From the NCBI GenBank assembly GCA_049366815.1, contig JBMNCO010000132.1, positions 20,783 to 84,782 on the forward strand: a stretch of 64,000 bases of DNA, given 5' to 3'. A model generated the notes under the pieces. It worked only from the letters and a program-made list of their open reading frames with translations. It did no database searches and had not been told where the DNA came from. A program made the translations under genes and the position numbers. The stretch comes from CAYNYM01 sp049366815 (GTDB lineage Bacteria > Desulfobacterota > DSM-4660 > Desulfatiglandales > HGW-15). Below, one piece after another: positions 10,301 through 18,040 of this stretch. Within the stretch, counting starts at the first letter, position 1. Each line of letters starts with the position of its first letter.

Positions 10301-12646
10301 GATATCCTCTTTGCCGAGGGGCAACGACGCTACCTGGAAAGCCTGGCCCCCTACGTGCGTCAATACATGCGAATCCTGGAACGCCCGGAGGTTGACGCGA
10401 TCTCGGGGCTTCCGCCCACCGTGGCCATCGAACAACGCGTCAGCCATGCGAGCCCACGTTCGACTGTCGCGACCCTGACCGAGATATACCATTTCCTGCG
10501 GCTCCTCTACAGCAAGCTCGGGACACAGCACTGCCCCCGGTGCGACCGGCCGCTTGCCGCCTTGACGGAGGACGCCATTTTGGAGCATATCGGAAATCGT
10601 TATGGGCGTAGGCGCGCCGTCGTCATGGCCCCAAAGATCATGGCCCGAAAGGGCTTCCACCGGGCCCTTTTGACGGAGGCCTACCTCAAGGGTTTTCGTG
10701 AGGCCCGGATTGACGGGACCGTTGTCCCCCTGAGGGGGGACCTGGCACTGGACCGGCATCGGGAGCACACCATTGAACTGGTCATGGGAAGACTCCCGGG
10801 CAAAGATCCGGGCGGGCTCGTCTCCCGAGCCCTTGAGGAGGGGAATGGGAGCCTGATCATCCTGGACAACAAGGAGAGAGAAGAGACATTCAGTACCAGG
10901 GGCATCTGCCCTGTGTGCGGCATCGGTCTGCAGGCCCTGGATCCGAGGCTCTTTTCCTTCAACAGCAGGGAGGGCGCCTGCCCCCGGTGCAGGGGGCTGG
11001 GGGCCCTGGGCGACCCCGGGGAAGGCCGGGCCGTCACGTGTCCGCAATGCGGGGGCAGCCGTCTTAAACCCGAGGCCCTGGCGGTCAAGATCAACGGCCG
11101 GTCGCTATGGGATCTGGTCCGGCAATCCGCCCCTTCACTGATCAATTTCATCGAGAAACTTTCTTTCCCAAGACATGAAGCGCCTATAGCACAGCCCATT
11201 CTGGAGGAGATCAACACACGGCTCTCCTTTTTGAGCCGCCTCGGCCTTTCCTATCTGGCCCTGAGCCGCAGCGGAGACACCCTTTCAGGCGGCGAGGCCC
11301 AACGTATCCGGCTGGCGGCCCAACTCGGCTCCAACCTCACCGGCGTGTGTTACATCCTGGATGAACCCACGATCGGTCTTCACGCCCGTGACAACGCCAT
11401 GCTCCTGGACGCCCTGGGCGAACTCAAAAAACGCGGAAATTCCATCCTTGTCGTCGAACACGATGAAGAAACCGTGGGACGTGCGGACCACATTATTGAT
11501 CTTGGGCCCGGGGCCGGACGCCAGGGGGGACTGGTGGTGGCATCCGGGAAACTGGCCGATCTGAAAAAGGTGCCCGAGTCCGTGACGGGGTCCGCTTTAA
11601 ACAGCAACACCCACGAACTGACATCCCGCCTTCGTATCTACAAAAGGCGGCCCCGCCTCAGGGTCCTGGGAGCGGCTGAACACAATCTGAAAAAGATCGA
11701 GGCCGATTTTCCCCTGGGAACCTTGATTTGTGTGACGGGTGTATCCGGTTCCGGGAAATCCACGCTTCTGAAGGAGACCCTTTATAAGGGGATCCGCAAC
11801 CGTCTTTACAAGACAAGGGACGGGGCGGGACTTTGCACAGACATCAAGGGCTGGGAGGCACTGGAGCGCATACTCGAGGTGGATCACAGCGCCATCGGCC
11901 GCACACCGCGATCCGTCCCCGCTTCCTACATCGGTTTCCTCGGCGAGATCAGAAAACTCCTGGCCATGACCCCCAGGGCCAGGGCCAGGGGGTTCAAACC
12001 CGGTCGCTTTTCCTTTAATGTCAAAGGCGGTCGCTGCGAGCCCTGCAAGGGCCACGGTTCCGTGAAGGTGGAAATGAGCTTTCTCCCGGACGTCTATGTG
12101 CCCTGTGAGGTCTGCGAAGGCCGCCGCTTTAATCAGGAGACCCTGGAGGTGAAGTACAAGGGAAAGGACATCTCGGAGATCCTCGACCTCACCTTCGAGG
12201 AGGCCTCGGATTTCTTTTCGGCTGTGCCGTCTATTCGACATGCAACAGGGCTGGTTTGTGACATCGGCCTGGGATACCTCACCCTCGGGCAATCCAGCCC
12301 CACCCTTTCCGGCGGTGAGGCCCAGCGCATCAAGCTGGCTGAGGAACTGTCCAAACCCACACGGGGCAAGACCCTCTACATCCTGGACGAGCCCACCACG
12401 GGGCTGCACATCTCGGACGTCGGAAAACTCCTCAAGGTTCTTCAGGCCCTTGTAGACCAGGGAAACACCGTGGCCGTCATCGAACACAACATGGAGGTCA
12501 TCAAGGAGGCGGATTATATCATTGACCTGGGTCCGGAAGGTGGGGATCAGGGCGGGTATGTGGCGGTCACCGGCTCGCCCCTGGAGATCATGGACAACCC
12601 CGACGGGTCTCATACAGCGAGGTATCTCAGAAAATATCTCCGGTAG
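7346..12646 (+). CDS. uvrA: double-length UvrA (tandem-fused excinuclease subunit A)
   Basis: A 1766-residue protein, about twice the usual ~940-residue UvrA, containing two complete UvrA units head to tail. Four Walker A motifs (GVSGSGKS) begin near residues 39, 621, 974 and 1465. Each is matched by an LSGGE(A/V)QR signature and a DEP(S/T)(I/T)GLH Walker B. Both halves keep the UvrB-interaction/zinc-module region near the first ATPase (CRTCGRPV; CPRCDRPL) and CxxC zinc fingers (CETCKGAG...CPDCEG; CEPCKGHG...CEVCEG). UvrA finds bulky DNA lesions with UvrB in nucleotide excision repair and normally works as a dimer; the fusion would be a covalent dimer. The TTG start at 7346 is the only start candidate after an in-frame TGA at 7322, with AGGAAGGAAAG upstream. 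Tandem UvrAs of similar size are known in Chlamydia. Confidence 0.93.
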   Translation: MKHKNISHPFVIRVIGARQNNLKNLNIDIPLNRFTVITGVSGSGKSSLAFDTLYAEGQRRYVETFSPYARQFMERMDRPQVDRIENIPPAIAIDRKDPVRTSRSTVGTMTELTDYVKLLYARLGQLHCRTCGRPVHPETPEQVWQAIKEIPEKSEMIITFPAPQNGATPQELKRDLLRMGFTRLLEEAEVIPLEEWHPEGVEKRAPQVIVDRLVFAASEKKRVMDSLEQAFRFGEGRLDAWIKPDRHLAFSNRLECPRCHLAYRPPIPNLFSFNSPAGACETCRGFGRIIDIDIDLIIPNPQLSLAQGAVKPWGGREEGRMEYEELAAFCQQSKIPLDKPFSRLTQAQQTQIIGGTDRYYGIRGFFNWLETKTYKMHVRVYLSRYRTYRVCPDCEGTRFNKEALLYRLEGRHIGQIYALSVDSAHQFFHDLSVSHEDKAGRLILDEIQSRLTYLREVGLGYLSLDRQSRTLSGGEVQRVALTSALGSSLVNTLYVLDEPSIGLHPRDNHRLIRILKGLRDLRNTVVVVEHDPGIISRSDYMLDLGPGAGEQGGRVMYFGPTAKVGRSLTGQYLKGEKVIPFPRIRRTPKKNQWLVVEGAAENNLKDIRVDIPLGLFVCLTGVSGSGKSTLAEDILYKGIKRARGEAEGRPGSHKAIKGLSAIDDVILVDQRPIGRTPRANPLTYTKAMDPIRRLLTDTDEARSRGMGPGHFSFNVPGGRCETCKGAGFEKVEMQFLSDVYITCPDCEGRRYRPEVLEVTYRDKNIHDILTMTVDQALRFFTEQAGIRETLEPLSEVGMGYIRLGQPLHTLSGGEAQRLKLSQFIRRRRGRPQLFIFDEPTTGLHFEDIQKLLTALRKLVAEGHTVLVIEHNMDVVKCADWVIDLGPEGGDAGGRVVAAGPPEAITGHPASHTGIFLAPYLAGESPFEEAVRAPALPASDLRGKVDEIIVSGAKEHNLKDLSLSIPREQFVVVTGVSGSGKSTLIFDILFAEGQRRYLESLAPYVRQYMRILERPEVDAISGLPPTVAIEQRVSHASPRSTVATLTEIYHFLRLLYSKLGTQHCPRCDRPLAALTEDAILEHIGNRYGRRRAVVMAPKIMARKGFHRALLTEAYLKGFREARIDGTVVPLRGDLALDRHREHTIELVMGRLPGKDPGGLVSRALEEGNGSLIILDNKEREETFSTRGICPVCGIGLQALDPRLFSFNSREGACPRCRGLGALGDPGEGRAVTCPQCGGSRLKPEALAVKINGRSLWDLVRQSAPSLINFIEKLSFPRHEAPIAQPILEEINTRLSFLSRLGLSYLALSRSGDTLSGGEAQRIRLAAQLGSNLTGVCYILDEPTIGLHARDNAMLLDALGELKKRGNSILVVEHDEETVGRADHIIDLGPGAGRQGGLVVASGKLADLKKVPESVTGSALNSNTHELTSRLRIYKRRPRLRVLGAAEHNLKKIEADFPLGTLICVTGVSGSGKSTLLKETLYKGIRNRLYKTRDGAGLCTDIKGWEALERILEVDHSAIGRTPRSVPASYIGFLGEIRKLLAMTPRARARGFKPGRFSFNVKGGRCEPCKGHGSVKVEMSFLPDVYVPCEVCEGRRFNQETLEVKYKGKDISEILDLTFEEASDFFSAVPSIRHATGLVCDIGLGYLTLGQSSPTLSGGEAQRIKLAEELSKPTRGKTLYILDEPTTGLHISDVGKLLKVLQALVDQGNTVAVIEHNMEVIKEADYIIDLGPEGGDQGGYVAVTGSPLEIMDNPDGSHTARYLRKYLR

Positions 12647-12667
12647 GGGACCTCTTTTCAGGCATCC

Positions 12668-12877
12668 TCAGTGTTGGGCCGACTCGAGCACATGGCACAC
12701 GTCGCGGATTTGCTGTTCGCTGATAAGGCCTCTCGCGAGAAGTATCTGGCCGATCCGCCTCGGGGTCCATCCTGAGGAGACCTCCATCTTCTGTTGCTGC
12801 AGTGCGCCGATCAGATGTTGCGGCGTGATGTATCCCTTGTCTACGGCCACACCGCCAAAGCGTTGCAACGTACGCAT
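12668..12877 (-). CDS. small protein resembling the GspE/MshE N-terminal domain
   Basis: A 69-residue protein. The segment QRFGGVAVDKGYITPQHL, followed by RRIGQILLARGLISEQQI, has the two-part 'G..L...G.I...Q' pattern of the MshEN/type II secretion ATPase N-terminal domain, which can bind c-di-GMP in some proteins. There is no ATPase domain. ATG 12877 is placed 6 bases after GAGAGG; ATG 12883 and a longer upstream frame are possible. It ends 21 bp from the convergent uvrA stop and follows the lipoprotein gene at 12990-13235 in the same direction. Function unknown. Confidence 0.55.
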   Translation of the reverse strand: MRTLQRFGGVAVDKGYITPQHLIGALQQQKMEVSSGWTPRRIGQILLARGLISEQQIRDVCHVLESAQH

Positions 12878-12989
12878 CTCCATCCTCTCCCCCCCACTGC
12901 ATCCGGCCACCGGCGGTGCAGGCTGAAACTTCAAGCCGCTTAAGCACATTATGGAGTAATTCTCGGAGGCCAAAAGTTTCACAACATAT

Positions 12990-13235
12990 TTACTTCTGCA
13001 TAAACGAGTCCCGCTTTATCTGGTCCTTGCGAATCTCATATTCCCTCTGGTCTATCCGACCCGCTTTGTAATCCTGCTCGACCCTTTCCGTCTGCTTTTT
13101 CAAGTGATACTCATAACCGCCGGCCCCGGCCGCAGCCCCTCCAATAGCGCCGAGTCCGGCGCTCCCCCAGTTGCTCCCGCAGCCCGACAGCGCCAAAAAC
13201 CCCACGCACACCAAGATCGCCAACCATCTTTTCAT
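12990..13235 (-). CDS. small lipoprotein
   Basis: An 81-residue protein with a lipoprotein signal: MKRWLAILVCVGFLALSGC, with lipobox LSGC and Cys19 as the likely acylated residue. A glycine/alanine-rich stretch (GAIGGAAAGAGGYEYH) resembles glycine-zipper outer-membrane proteins. A charged tail with an R-x-D-Q-x-E-Y-E pattern follows. AAAAGGAGGGCAATC precedes ATG 13235, a strong ribosome-binding site. No specific function can be given. It is probably anchored in the periplasmic face of a membrane. Confidence 0.78.
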   Translation of the reverse strand: MKRWLAILVCVGFLALSGCGSNWGSAGLGAIGGAAAGAGGYEYHLKKQTERVEQDYKAGRIDQREYEIRKDQIKRDSFMQK

Positions 13236-13880
13236 GATTGCCCTCCTTTTTTGGGTTATTTTACCATAAATAATCCGCTGTCAACGATCAAATTTTTATT
13301 CACTCATAGCGGGTTTCCATTCAGAGACACATGATTTCCGGATGCGCACCGGCTGAATTCGTTTGAGGTATGAATTTAGCCCTTTCCAATAACTGTGTGG
13401 AAATCATGCACCCTTTCTTACGTTCCGAAGCTCCCGGACTGGTCTTTTTTGCGATTTATCCATGGGGGAGTTCTGCCCCCTCCCCATTCTCGACTTTGTC
13501 GAGCTGGGGTTTCCCCCACGGATAAATCGCAAAAAGACGGCGTCCTCCCGCTAGTCACTTCAGAAAGGGTGCATGATTTCCTTTCGAATTTTTCAAAGGG
13601 CTAAAGTGTTAGCATTTGAGAAAGAGAAAGCAGGGCAGGATTTTTTGGGGCTACCAAATGATTCATGAATAGGATATACCATTTCACGGTCCGGGTTGAT
13701 TTTTAAAGCTCAAGGGCAATCGGTCCCTTTTTGCATATAGTCAGCGGTCACGTTTGCCGTCATCCATTCGGGCCTCCTCCCCCTGCCCCCGGGATCTGTC
13801 GGGAGGCCGGCCGACGACCGCCCGATGACCGGGCCGGAGCGGTAAACGAACTCGTCCTGGACACCATGAGGACACACCCT
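13236..13880. other. non-coding interval around the palindromic element
   Basis: Between the lipoprotein gene and hisA there is no credible gene. Besides the inverted repeat at 13375-13605 it holds an AT-rich stretch near 13256-13310, which may carry the promoter of the lipoprotein gene, and about 270 bp of GC-richer DNA leading to hisA. The open frame that extends upstream of hisA (from 13731) has no family similarity. Confidence 0.6.
13375..13605. repeat. long imperfect inverted repeat (palindromic element)
   Basis: The two halves of this 231-bp stretch are near reverse complements. The outer ends read TTTAGCCCTTT / AAAGGGCTAAA. GGAAATCATGCACCCTTTCT pairs with AGAAAGGGTGCATGATTTCC, and GCGATTTATCC pairs with GGATAAATCGC. 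The centre is a perfect CTCGAC-TTT-GTCGAG hairpin at 13489-13503. No reading frame in it looks real. It could be a MITE-like mobile repeat or a very long transcribed hairpin. Confidence 0.8.
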
Positions 13881-14663
13881 ATGAAATTCAGACCCTGTAT
13901 AGACTTACGTAAAGGACGCGTCGTTCAGATTGTGGGAAGCTCCCTTCAGGAAGAGGGGGACCAGGGCCTCGTAACCAATTTCCAGACGGAGCGATCACCC
14001 GCAGAATATGCACGGATGTACAAACAGCATGGCCTGACCGGTGGACACGTGATCTCGCTCGGCCCTGGAAATGACGAGGCAGCGATTTCGGCCCTCCACG
14101 CATTCCCCGGCGGCCTCCACATGGGTGGGGGTATCACCCCTGAAAATGCCATGGCATTTCTTGATGCGGGTGCAAGCCACGTCATCGTCACATCCTATGT
14201 CTTTTCAGGCGGCCGGATCGATATGGAGCGCCTCCGGTCACTGGTGAAGGCCGTGGGCAAAGACCGTCTCGTTCTGGATCTGAGCTGCCGTCGCAGTGCA
14301 TCGGCATTCTGGATCATGACCGACCGATGGCGGCGATTCACCGATGTGCCGGTCAATCCCGAGACCCTCTCCCGACTTGCAGACTTTTGTGATGAATTTC
14401 TTGTCCATGGGGTCGATGTGGAGGGAAAAAGACAGGGGGTTCTGTCCGACCTCGTCCAGATCCTGGGCAAGTACTCCCCCATACCCGTCACCTATGCGGG
14501 AGGGGCAAAGGCCCTCTCCGATCTTGATAAAGTCAATGAACTCGGACAGGGGCGCGTCGACCTGACCATCGGCAGCGCCCTGGACATCTTCGGTGGAGAC
14601 ATTCCGTTCCAGGATGTCGTCCAATGGCAGCGTGCCAACCTCGGCTCCCATTCCTCAAGCTAA
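13881..14663 (+). CDS. hisA: HisA of the eukaryotic HIS6 type (ProFAR isomerase)
   Basis: A 260-residue (beta/alpha)8 isomerase that should convert ProFAR to PRFAR in histidine synthesis. It reads like fungal/plant HIS6 rather than standard bacterial HisA: CIDLRKGRVVQIVG, HVISLGPGNDEAA, HMGGGITPENAM, RLVLDLSCR, HGVDVEGKRQG, YAGGAKALSDLDKVNEL and DLTIGSALDIFGG. The two catalytic aspartates are expected at D8 (CIDL) and D133 (VLDLSCR). ATG 13881 is used, with GAGGA about 8 bases upstream; ATG 13866 is an in-frame alternative. It is an orphan, not in a his operon, and convergent with the radical SAM gene. HIS6-type enzymes occur in some bacteria, so transfer is possible but not shown. Confidence 0.85.
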   Translation: MKFRPCIDLRKGRVVQIVGSSLQEEGDQGLVTNFQTERSPAEYARMYKQHGLTGGHVISLGPGNDEAAISALHAFPGGLHMGGGITPENAMAFLDAGASHVIVTSYVFSGGRIDMERLRSLVKAVGKDRLVLDLSCRRSASAFWIMTDRWRRFTDVPVNPETLSRLADFCDEFLVHGVDVEGKRQGVLSDLVQILGKYSPIPVTYAGGAKALSDLDKVNELGQGRVDLTIGSALDIFGGDIPFQDVVQWQRANLGSHSSS

Positions 14664-14682
14664 CTGCATCCCGGACCGGCGG

Positions 14683-15615
14683 TCACAACCCCCGCAAGGA
14701 TTCCGGGCGAAGCAGACCCGGGTCTTTCAGGGCCGCGCGGATGGTCTGCAGCAGATCTTCTTTGTCCCTGGGCAGGGTACCGCGAAGAGGCAGATAATTA
14801 GAGGCATGGTTTGTGCGGAACACGACAGGTCCCGGGGCCTCGATGTTCTCGATCATCAGCTCCAGTTCCCGCAATATTTCCATGGGGTCCGTGACCAGTT
14901 CGAACTCGCCTCTTCTCACCATATCATCCAGCGGTGTGCCCGGGACGACCATGAGAGTCAGTGCGGAGAAATAAGAAGGGTTCATCGCTGTTGCAGCCTT
15001 GCCGGTATTGATGGCATGCTGTCTGTAGAGCTTCCTCCCTCCAAGTCCGATGATCACGGTCACCGAGGTCTTTATTCCGGCCCTGTTCGCCTTGACCACC
15101 GAATCGATCTGTTCCTGAACGGTCGCACCCTTGTTCATGAGCGCCAGGACCTCTGGATCACCGCTTTCCAGGCCTATAAAGACGAGGTTCAGGCCGGCCT
15201 CGCGCAACTGCCCTAATTCTTCATCGCTCTTTCTCAGGATATCACCGCAGCAGGCATAGCAAGATACCTGTTTGAGATGGGGAAAGGCCGCATAGCATTT
15301 CCTGACGATCTTCAGGAGCTCCGGAGTCTTGATAATCATGGCATTCGAATCGAGGAGAAAGATCTTGTCCACGCCGATCCCATATTGGTTTCTGGCGATT
15401 TCAATGTCCTCAAGAATCTCGTGGGTCGGCCGGATCCTGAATCGTTTTTCCGGTATCGTCTTGTCAAAGCGGTATGAACTGCAGAAATAGCACCTTCCCG
15501 CCGCTGCGGAGGAGCACCCCACGGTCGCCTGTATCAAGAGAGAATAGGCCTCGCTGGGGGGACGATAGATCGGCTCCGCATAATACATTTCCTGCCTTTT
15601 GGTCGCGTTGTTCAT
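14683..15615 (-). CDS. radical SAM protein with unusual CX7CX2C cluster motif
   Basis: A 310-residue radical SAM enzyme. The cluster motif is GCSSAAAGRCYFCSSY, so the spacing is C-x7-C-x2-C instead of the usual C-x3-C-x2-C. Typical downstream elements are IFLLDSNAMII, GLNLVFIGLESGDPEVL (the conserved E-S-G element after beta-strand 4) and TVIIGLGG. No SPASM or B12-binding domain is visible. ATG 15615 is chosen because GGAGGTG lies about 10 bases upstream; the frame upstream of it runs into a repeat. Relatives are often annotated 'Elp3/MiaB/NifB' superfamily with unknown substrate. It is convergent with hisA. Confidence 0.82.
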   Translation of the reverse strand: MNNATKRQEMYYAEPIYRPPSEAYSLLIQATVGCSSAAAGRCYFCSSYRFDKTIPEKRFRIRPTHEILEDIEIARNQYGIGVDKIFLLDSNAMIIKTPELLKIVRKCYAAFPHLKQVSCYACCGDILRKSDEELGQLREAGLNLVFIGLESGDPEVLALMNKGATVQEQIDSVVKANRAGIKTSVTVIIGLGGRKLYRQHAINTGKAATAMNPSYFSALTLMVVPGTPLDDMVRRGEFELVTDPMEILRELELMIENIEAPGPVVFRTNHASNYLPLRGTLPRDKEDLLQTIRAALKDPGLLRPESLRGL

Positions 15616-16038
15616 CTTTGATTCACACCTCCAGTGTCTTATTTTTAGGGCCGGAAGGTCCGTCCAAGTGGAAAAGTACTCAGACTTCTTGTCCAAATGT
15701 AGAATGTGCCGATCCAGGCGGGACTCCGAGAAAATCCCGACCTCCGCCTTCCGCGCTGCCCAGCCTGTGACATCAATGCAAAATCACCGTTTCTAATCAG
15801 CAAATGCCTAAATGGTATGCGGAACAAAAATTGACTTATTTTAGACACCAATGTACTCATTCAATTACTAAACAATGCGGCATCTCTTGTCAACCGAACT
15901 TGGGTCAGGAGTATGCGGTTGCATGCAGCCCCTTGCCATCCGGCTTTTTGTCTGGCACCCTAGGTCCTATAAAAGGGGCAAGGAACGAAAAATCTCTGAT
16001 CGGGAAGTTGGATGCAAGGAGGAAGCCCGGAGGCCGTT
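15616..16038. other. non-coding interval between radical SAM and YkgJ-like genes
   Basis: It holds dispersed repeat copy A (15689-15853) and about 180 bp of unassigned DNA that must contain the divergent promoters. No gene is supported. Confidence 0.5.
15689..15853. repeat. dispersed repeat family 1, copy A
   Basis: This 165-bp segment matches 45574-45844 at both ends and inside. The left end is TTGTCCAAA..TAGAATGTGCCG, the internal block CTCCGAGAAAATCCCG, and the right end AAAAATTGACT..TTTT.GACAC.AATG. The ends form a short inverted repeat (TGTCCAAA / TTT(T)AGACA). It lies upstream of the radical SAM gene, has no ORF, and looks like a MITE-type element. Confidence 0.7.
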
Positions 16039-16752
16039 GTGACAGAAAAAGAAACCGTCTTTTTGACCCTGGATGAGGCTGTGAGAGCACTCTGCAGCGA
16101 TTTTCGACAATACGATCCCCAGATCCTGTTGCTTTGCCAAACACTGCGCCTTATTTCCAGGGGTGAGACTGTGGTGGTCAAAAGGGACAGGAAAAGGGCC
16201 GGGGCCTGGATCAGCCTCCCCGGCCGCCGGAATATGCATTGGATGGGCCCACCGGAACTGGTCGAACACGTGTGCGAGGCCCTTTCCTCCGCAGAATTGA
16301 ACCCTGAACTGTTGTCGTCAATATGCGGGAGCGTTTTCCATACCCGCGCCTTTCCCGCCCCACAAGCTGACACGGGCCGAATGGGCATTCGCATCGAAAC
16401 CGGAATGGAAGACTTTCACTGCCGTCAGTGCGGTCAATGCTGTCAGTCTCTCGATTATCGAAAGGAGGTCACGGCCCAAGATATCTCACAATGGCGGGAA
16501 CTGGGCAGATTGGACATCCTGGAATGGGTAGGGGTATTTGAAGGTGAGGGCCTGGAGCCGGCCTACAGGATCTGGATGATACCGGGAACCTCACAGAGGG
16601 CCGAGGAATGTCCCTTCCTACACAAAGAATCGTCGGAAAATCGTTGGTATTGCCGGATCCAAGACGTCAAGCCGGCCATCTGCCGGCAGTACCCGGCGAG
16701 TCGCAAGCATGCCCTATTGACCGGTTGCCCGGGCTTTGAAAAGCCCGCCTGA
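16039..16752 (+). CDS. YkgJ-type cysteine-cluster protein
   Basis: About 237 residues. The C-terminal half is a YkgJ/UPF0153 (CxxCxxCC) domain: FHCRQCGQCCQSL, ECPFL, WYCRIQDVKPAICRQYP and GCPGF. These cysteines are thought to bind zinc or an iron-sulfur cluster. The N-terminal ~120 residues are not recognised. GTG 16039 is chosen because CGGAGGC precedes it by 5-6 bases; ATG 16012, nine codons upstream, is an alternative. The gene lies upstream of sucCD in the same direction but has its own gap. The biochemical role of the family is not established. Confidence 0.72.
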   Translation: MTEKETVFLTLDEAVRALCSDFRQYDPQILLLCQTLRLISRGETVVVKRDRKRAGAWISLPGRRNMHWMGPPELVEHVCEALSSAELNPELLSSICGSVFHTRAFPAPQADTGRMGIRIETGMEDFHCRQCGQCCQSLDYRKEVTAQDISQWRELGRLDILEWVGVFEGEGLEPAYRIWMIPGTSQRAEECPFLHKESSENRWYCRIQDVKPAICRQYPASRKHALLTGCPGFEKPA

Positions 16753-16792
16753 CCCCTGGCCGCCTGCCCAAGCCCGGGGATCACTAATTGGC

Positions 16793-16821
16793 TTGACAGG
16801 GTCCCTCGTTTGAAGTGTAAA
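16793..16821 (+). promoter_or_regulatory. putative sigma-70 promoter of sucCD
   Basis: TTGACA at 16793-16798 is a perfect -35 box. After 17 bases comes TGTAAA (16816-16821) as a partial -10. It lies 38 bp before the sucC start. Inferred from sequence only. Confidence 0.45.
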
Positions 16822-16858
16822 CTTCAATTCGGCGCCAAGATCGCCGGGGAGAAAAGGC

Positions 16859-18040
16859 ATGAAACTACATGAATACCAGGCCAAGGACATCTTCGGCAAG
16901 TTCAATATCCCCATACCGGAGGGACGGCTGACCCCATCTTCCGGTGAAGCCCTGAAGGCCGTAAAAGGCCTTAAGGGTCCACCCTGGGTGGTGAAGGCAC
17001 AGGTACACGCCGGCGGCCGCGGAAAGGGCGGGGGCGTCAAGGTGGTGCATTCCGTCAGGGAGTTGGAAAGGGCGGTCGAAACCATCCTCACCCTTCCCCT
17101 GGTGACAAAGCAGACGGGCCCCGAAGGGAGGATGGTTCATCAGGTCTTGATCGAGGAAGGCCTTGAGATCGAACGGGAACTCTATCTCGCCATGGTCGTC
17201 GACAGATCCCGGGCCAGGCCTGTCATGATTTTCAGCCAGGCCGGCGGCATGGATATTGAAAAGGTGGCGACCACCTCCCCGGATCGGGTCCTGAAGGCCT
17301 TTGTTGATCCGGAGATCGGATGGATGCCCTTTCAGGGCAGAAACCTGGTCTACGGGATAGAAAATCCTTTGAACCCGGGGGCTGCGAAGCGTGTCACGGC
17401 GGTCATGGAACGCCTTTACAGACTTTTCATATCCTGCGACTGTTCCCTTGCTGAGATCAATCCCCTTGTGATCACGAAAGCCGGCAAGGTCGTGGCCGCG
17501 GACGCCAAGATCAACATCGACGACAATGCCCTTTACAGACGAGAGGCACTTGCAGCCCTGGACGACCCCAGGGAAAAGGACCCCCTCGAGGTCAAGGCCC
17601 AGGCATTCCATCTCAATTACATCCGCCTGGGCGGCAACATCGGGGCCATGGTGAACGGGGCCGGGCTTGCCATGGCTACCATGGACATCATCAAACTGGC
17701 CGGAGGCGAGCCTGCCAATTTTCTGGACGTGGGTGGCGGCGCCAGCGAAGACATGATCACCAAGGGCTTTGAAATTATCCTGGAGGACAAGAAGGTCAAG
17801 GCGGTTCTTGTCAACATCTTCGGCGGCATCCTCCGGTGTGATGTCCTGGCCAGGGGACTCCTGGCCGCCGCAAAAAAGACGGATATCCGCGTCCCGCTCA
17901 TCGTAAGGCTGGAGGGCACCAATGTGGAGGAGGGACGCAGAATCCTGAGAAATTCTGATCTTAAATTCCTCGTGGCGCGGACAATGGCCGAGGCCGCAGG
18001 GCTTGTCACACAGCAATTGACCAAAGAGGCCGTGTCATGA
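16859..18040 (+). CDS. sucC: succinyl-CoA synthetase-type acyl-CoA ligase, beta subunit
   Basis: A 393-residue ATP-grasp beta subunit. The first residues (MKLHEYQAKDIFGKFNIPIP) are classical SucC. WVVKAQVHAGGRGKGGGVKVV and IFSQAGGMDIEKVA follow, then the C-terminal block with MVNGAGLAMATMDI, NFLDVGGGASEDM and NIFGGILRCDVLA. With SucD it should interconvert succinyl-CoA and succinate, with nucleotide phosphorylation. GGGGAGAAAAGG precedes ATG 16859. The stop overlaps the sucD start (ATGA), so the pair is translationally coupled. In an aromatic degrader the pair could instead serve another acyl-CoA, such as a benzoyl- or glutaryl-type ligase; the sequence looks like the ordinary enzyme. Confidence 0.92.
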   Translation: MKLHEYQAKDIFGKFNIPIPEGRLTPSSGEALKAVKGLKGPPWVVKAQVHAGGRGKGGGVKVVHSVRELERAVETILTLPLVTKQTGPEGRMVHQVLIEEGLEIERELYLAMVVDRSRARPVMIFSQAGGMDIEKVATTSPDRVLKAFVDPEIGWMPFQGRNLVYGIENPLNPGAAKRVTAVMERLYRLFISCDCSLAEINPLVITKAGKVVAADAKINIDDNALYRREALAALDDPREKDPLEVKAQAFHLNYIRLGGNIGAMVNGAGLAMATMDIIKLAGGEPANFLDVGGGASEDMITKGFEIILEDKKVKAVLVNIFGGILRCDVLARGLLAAAKKTDIRVPLIVRLEGTNVEEGRRILRNSDLKFLVARTMAEAAGLVTQQLTKEAVS

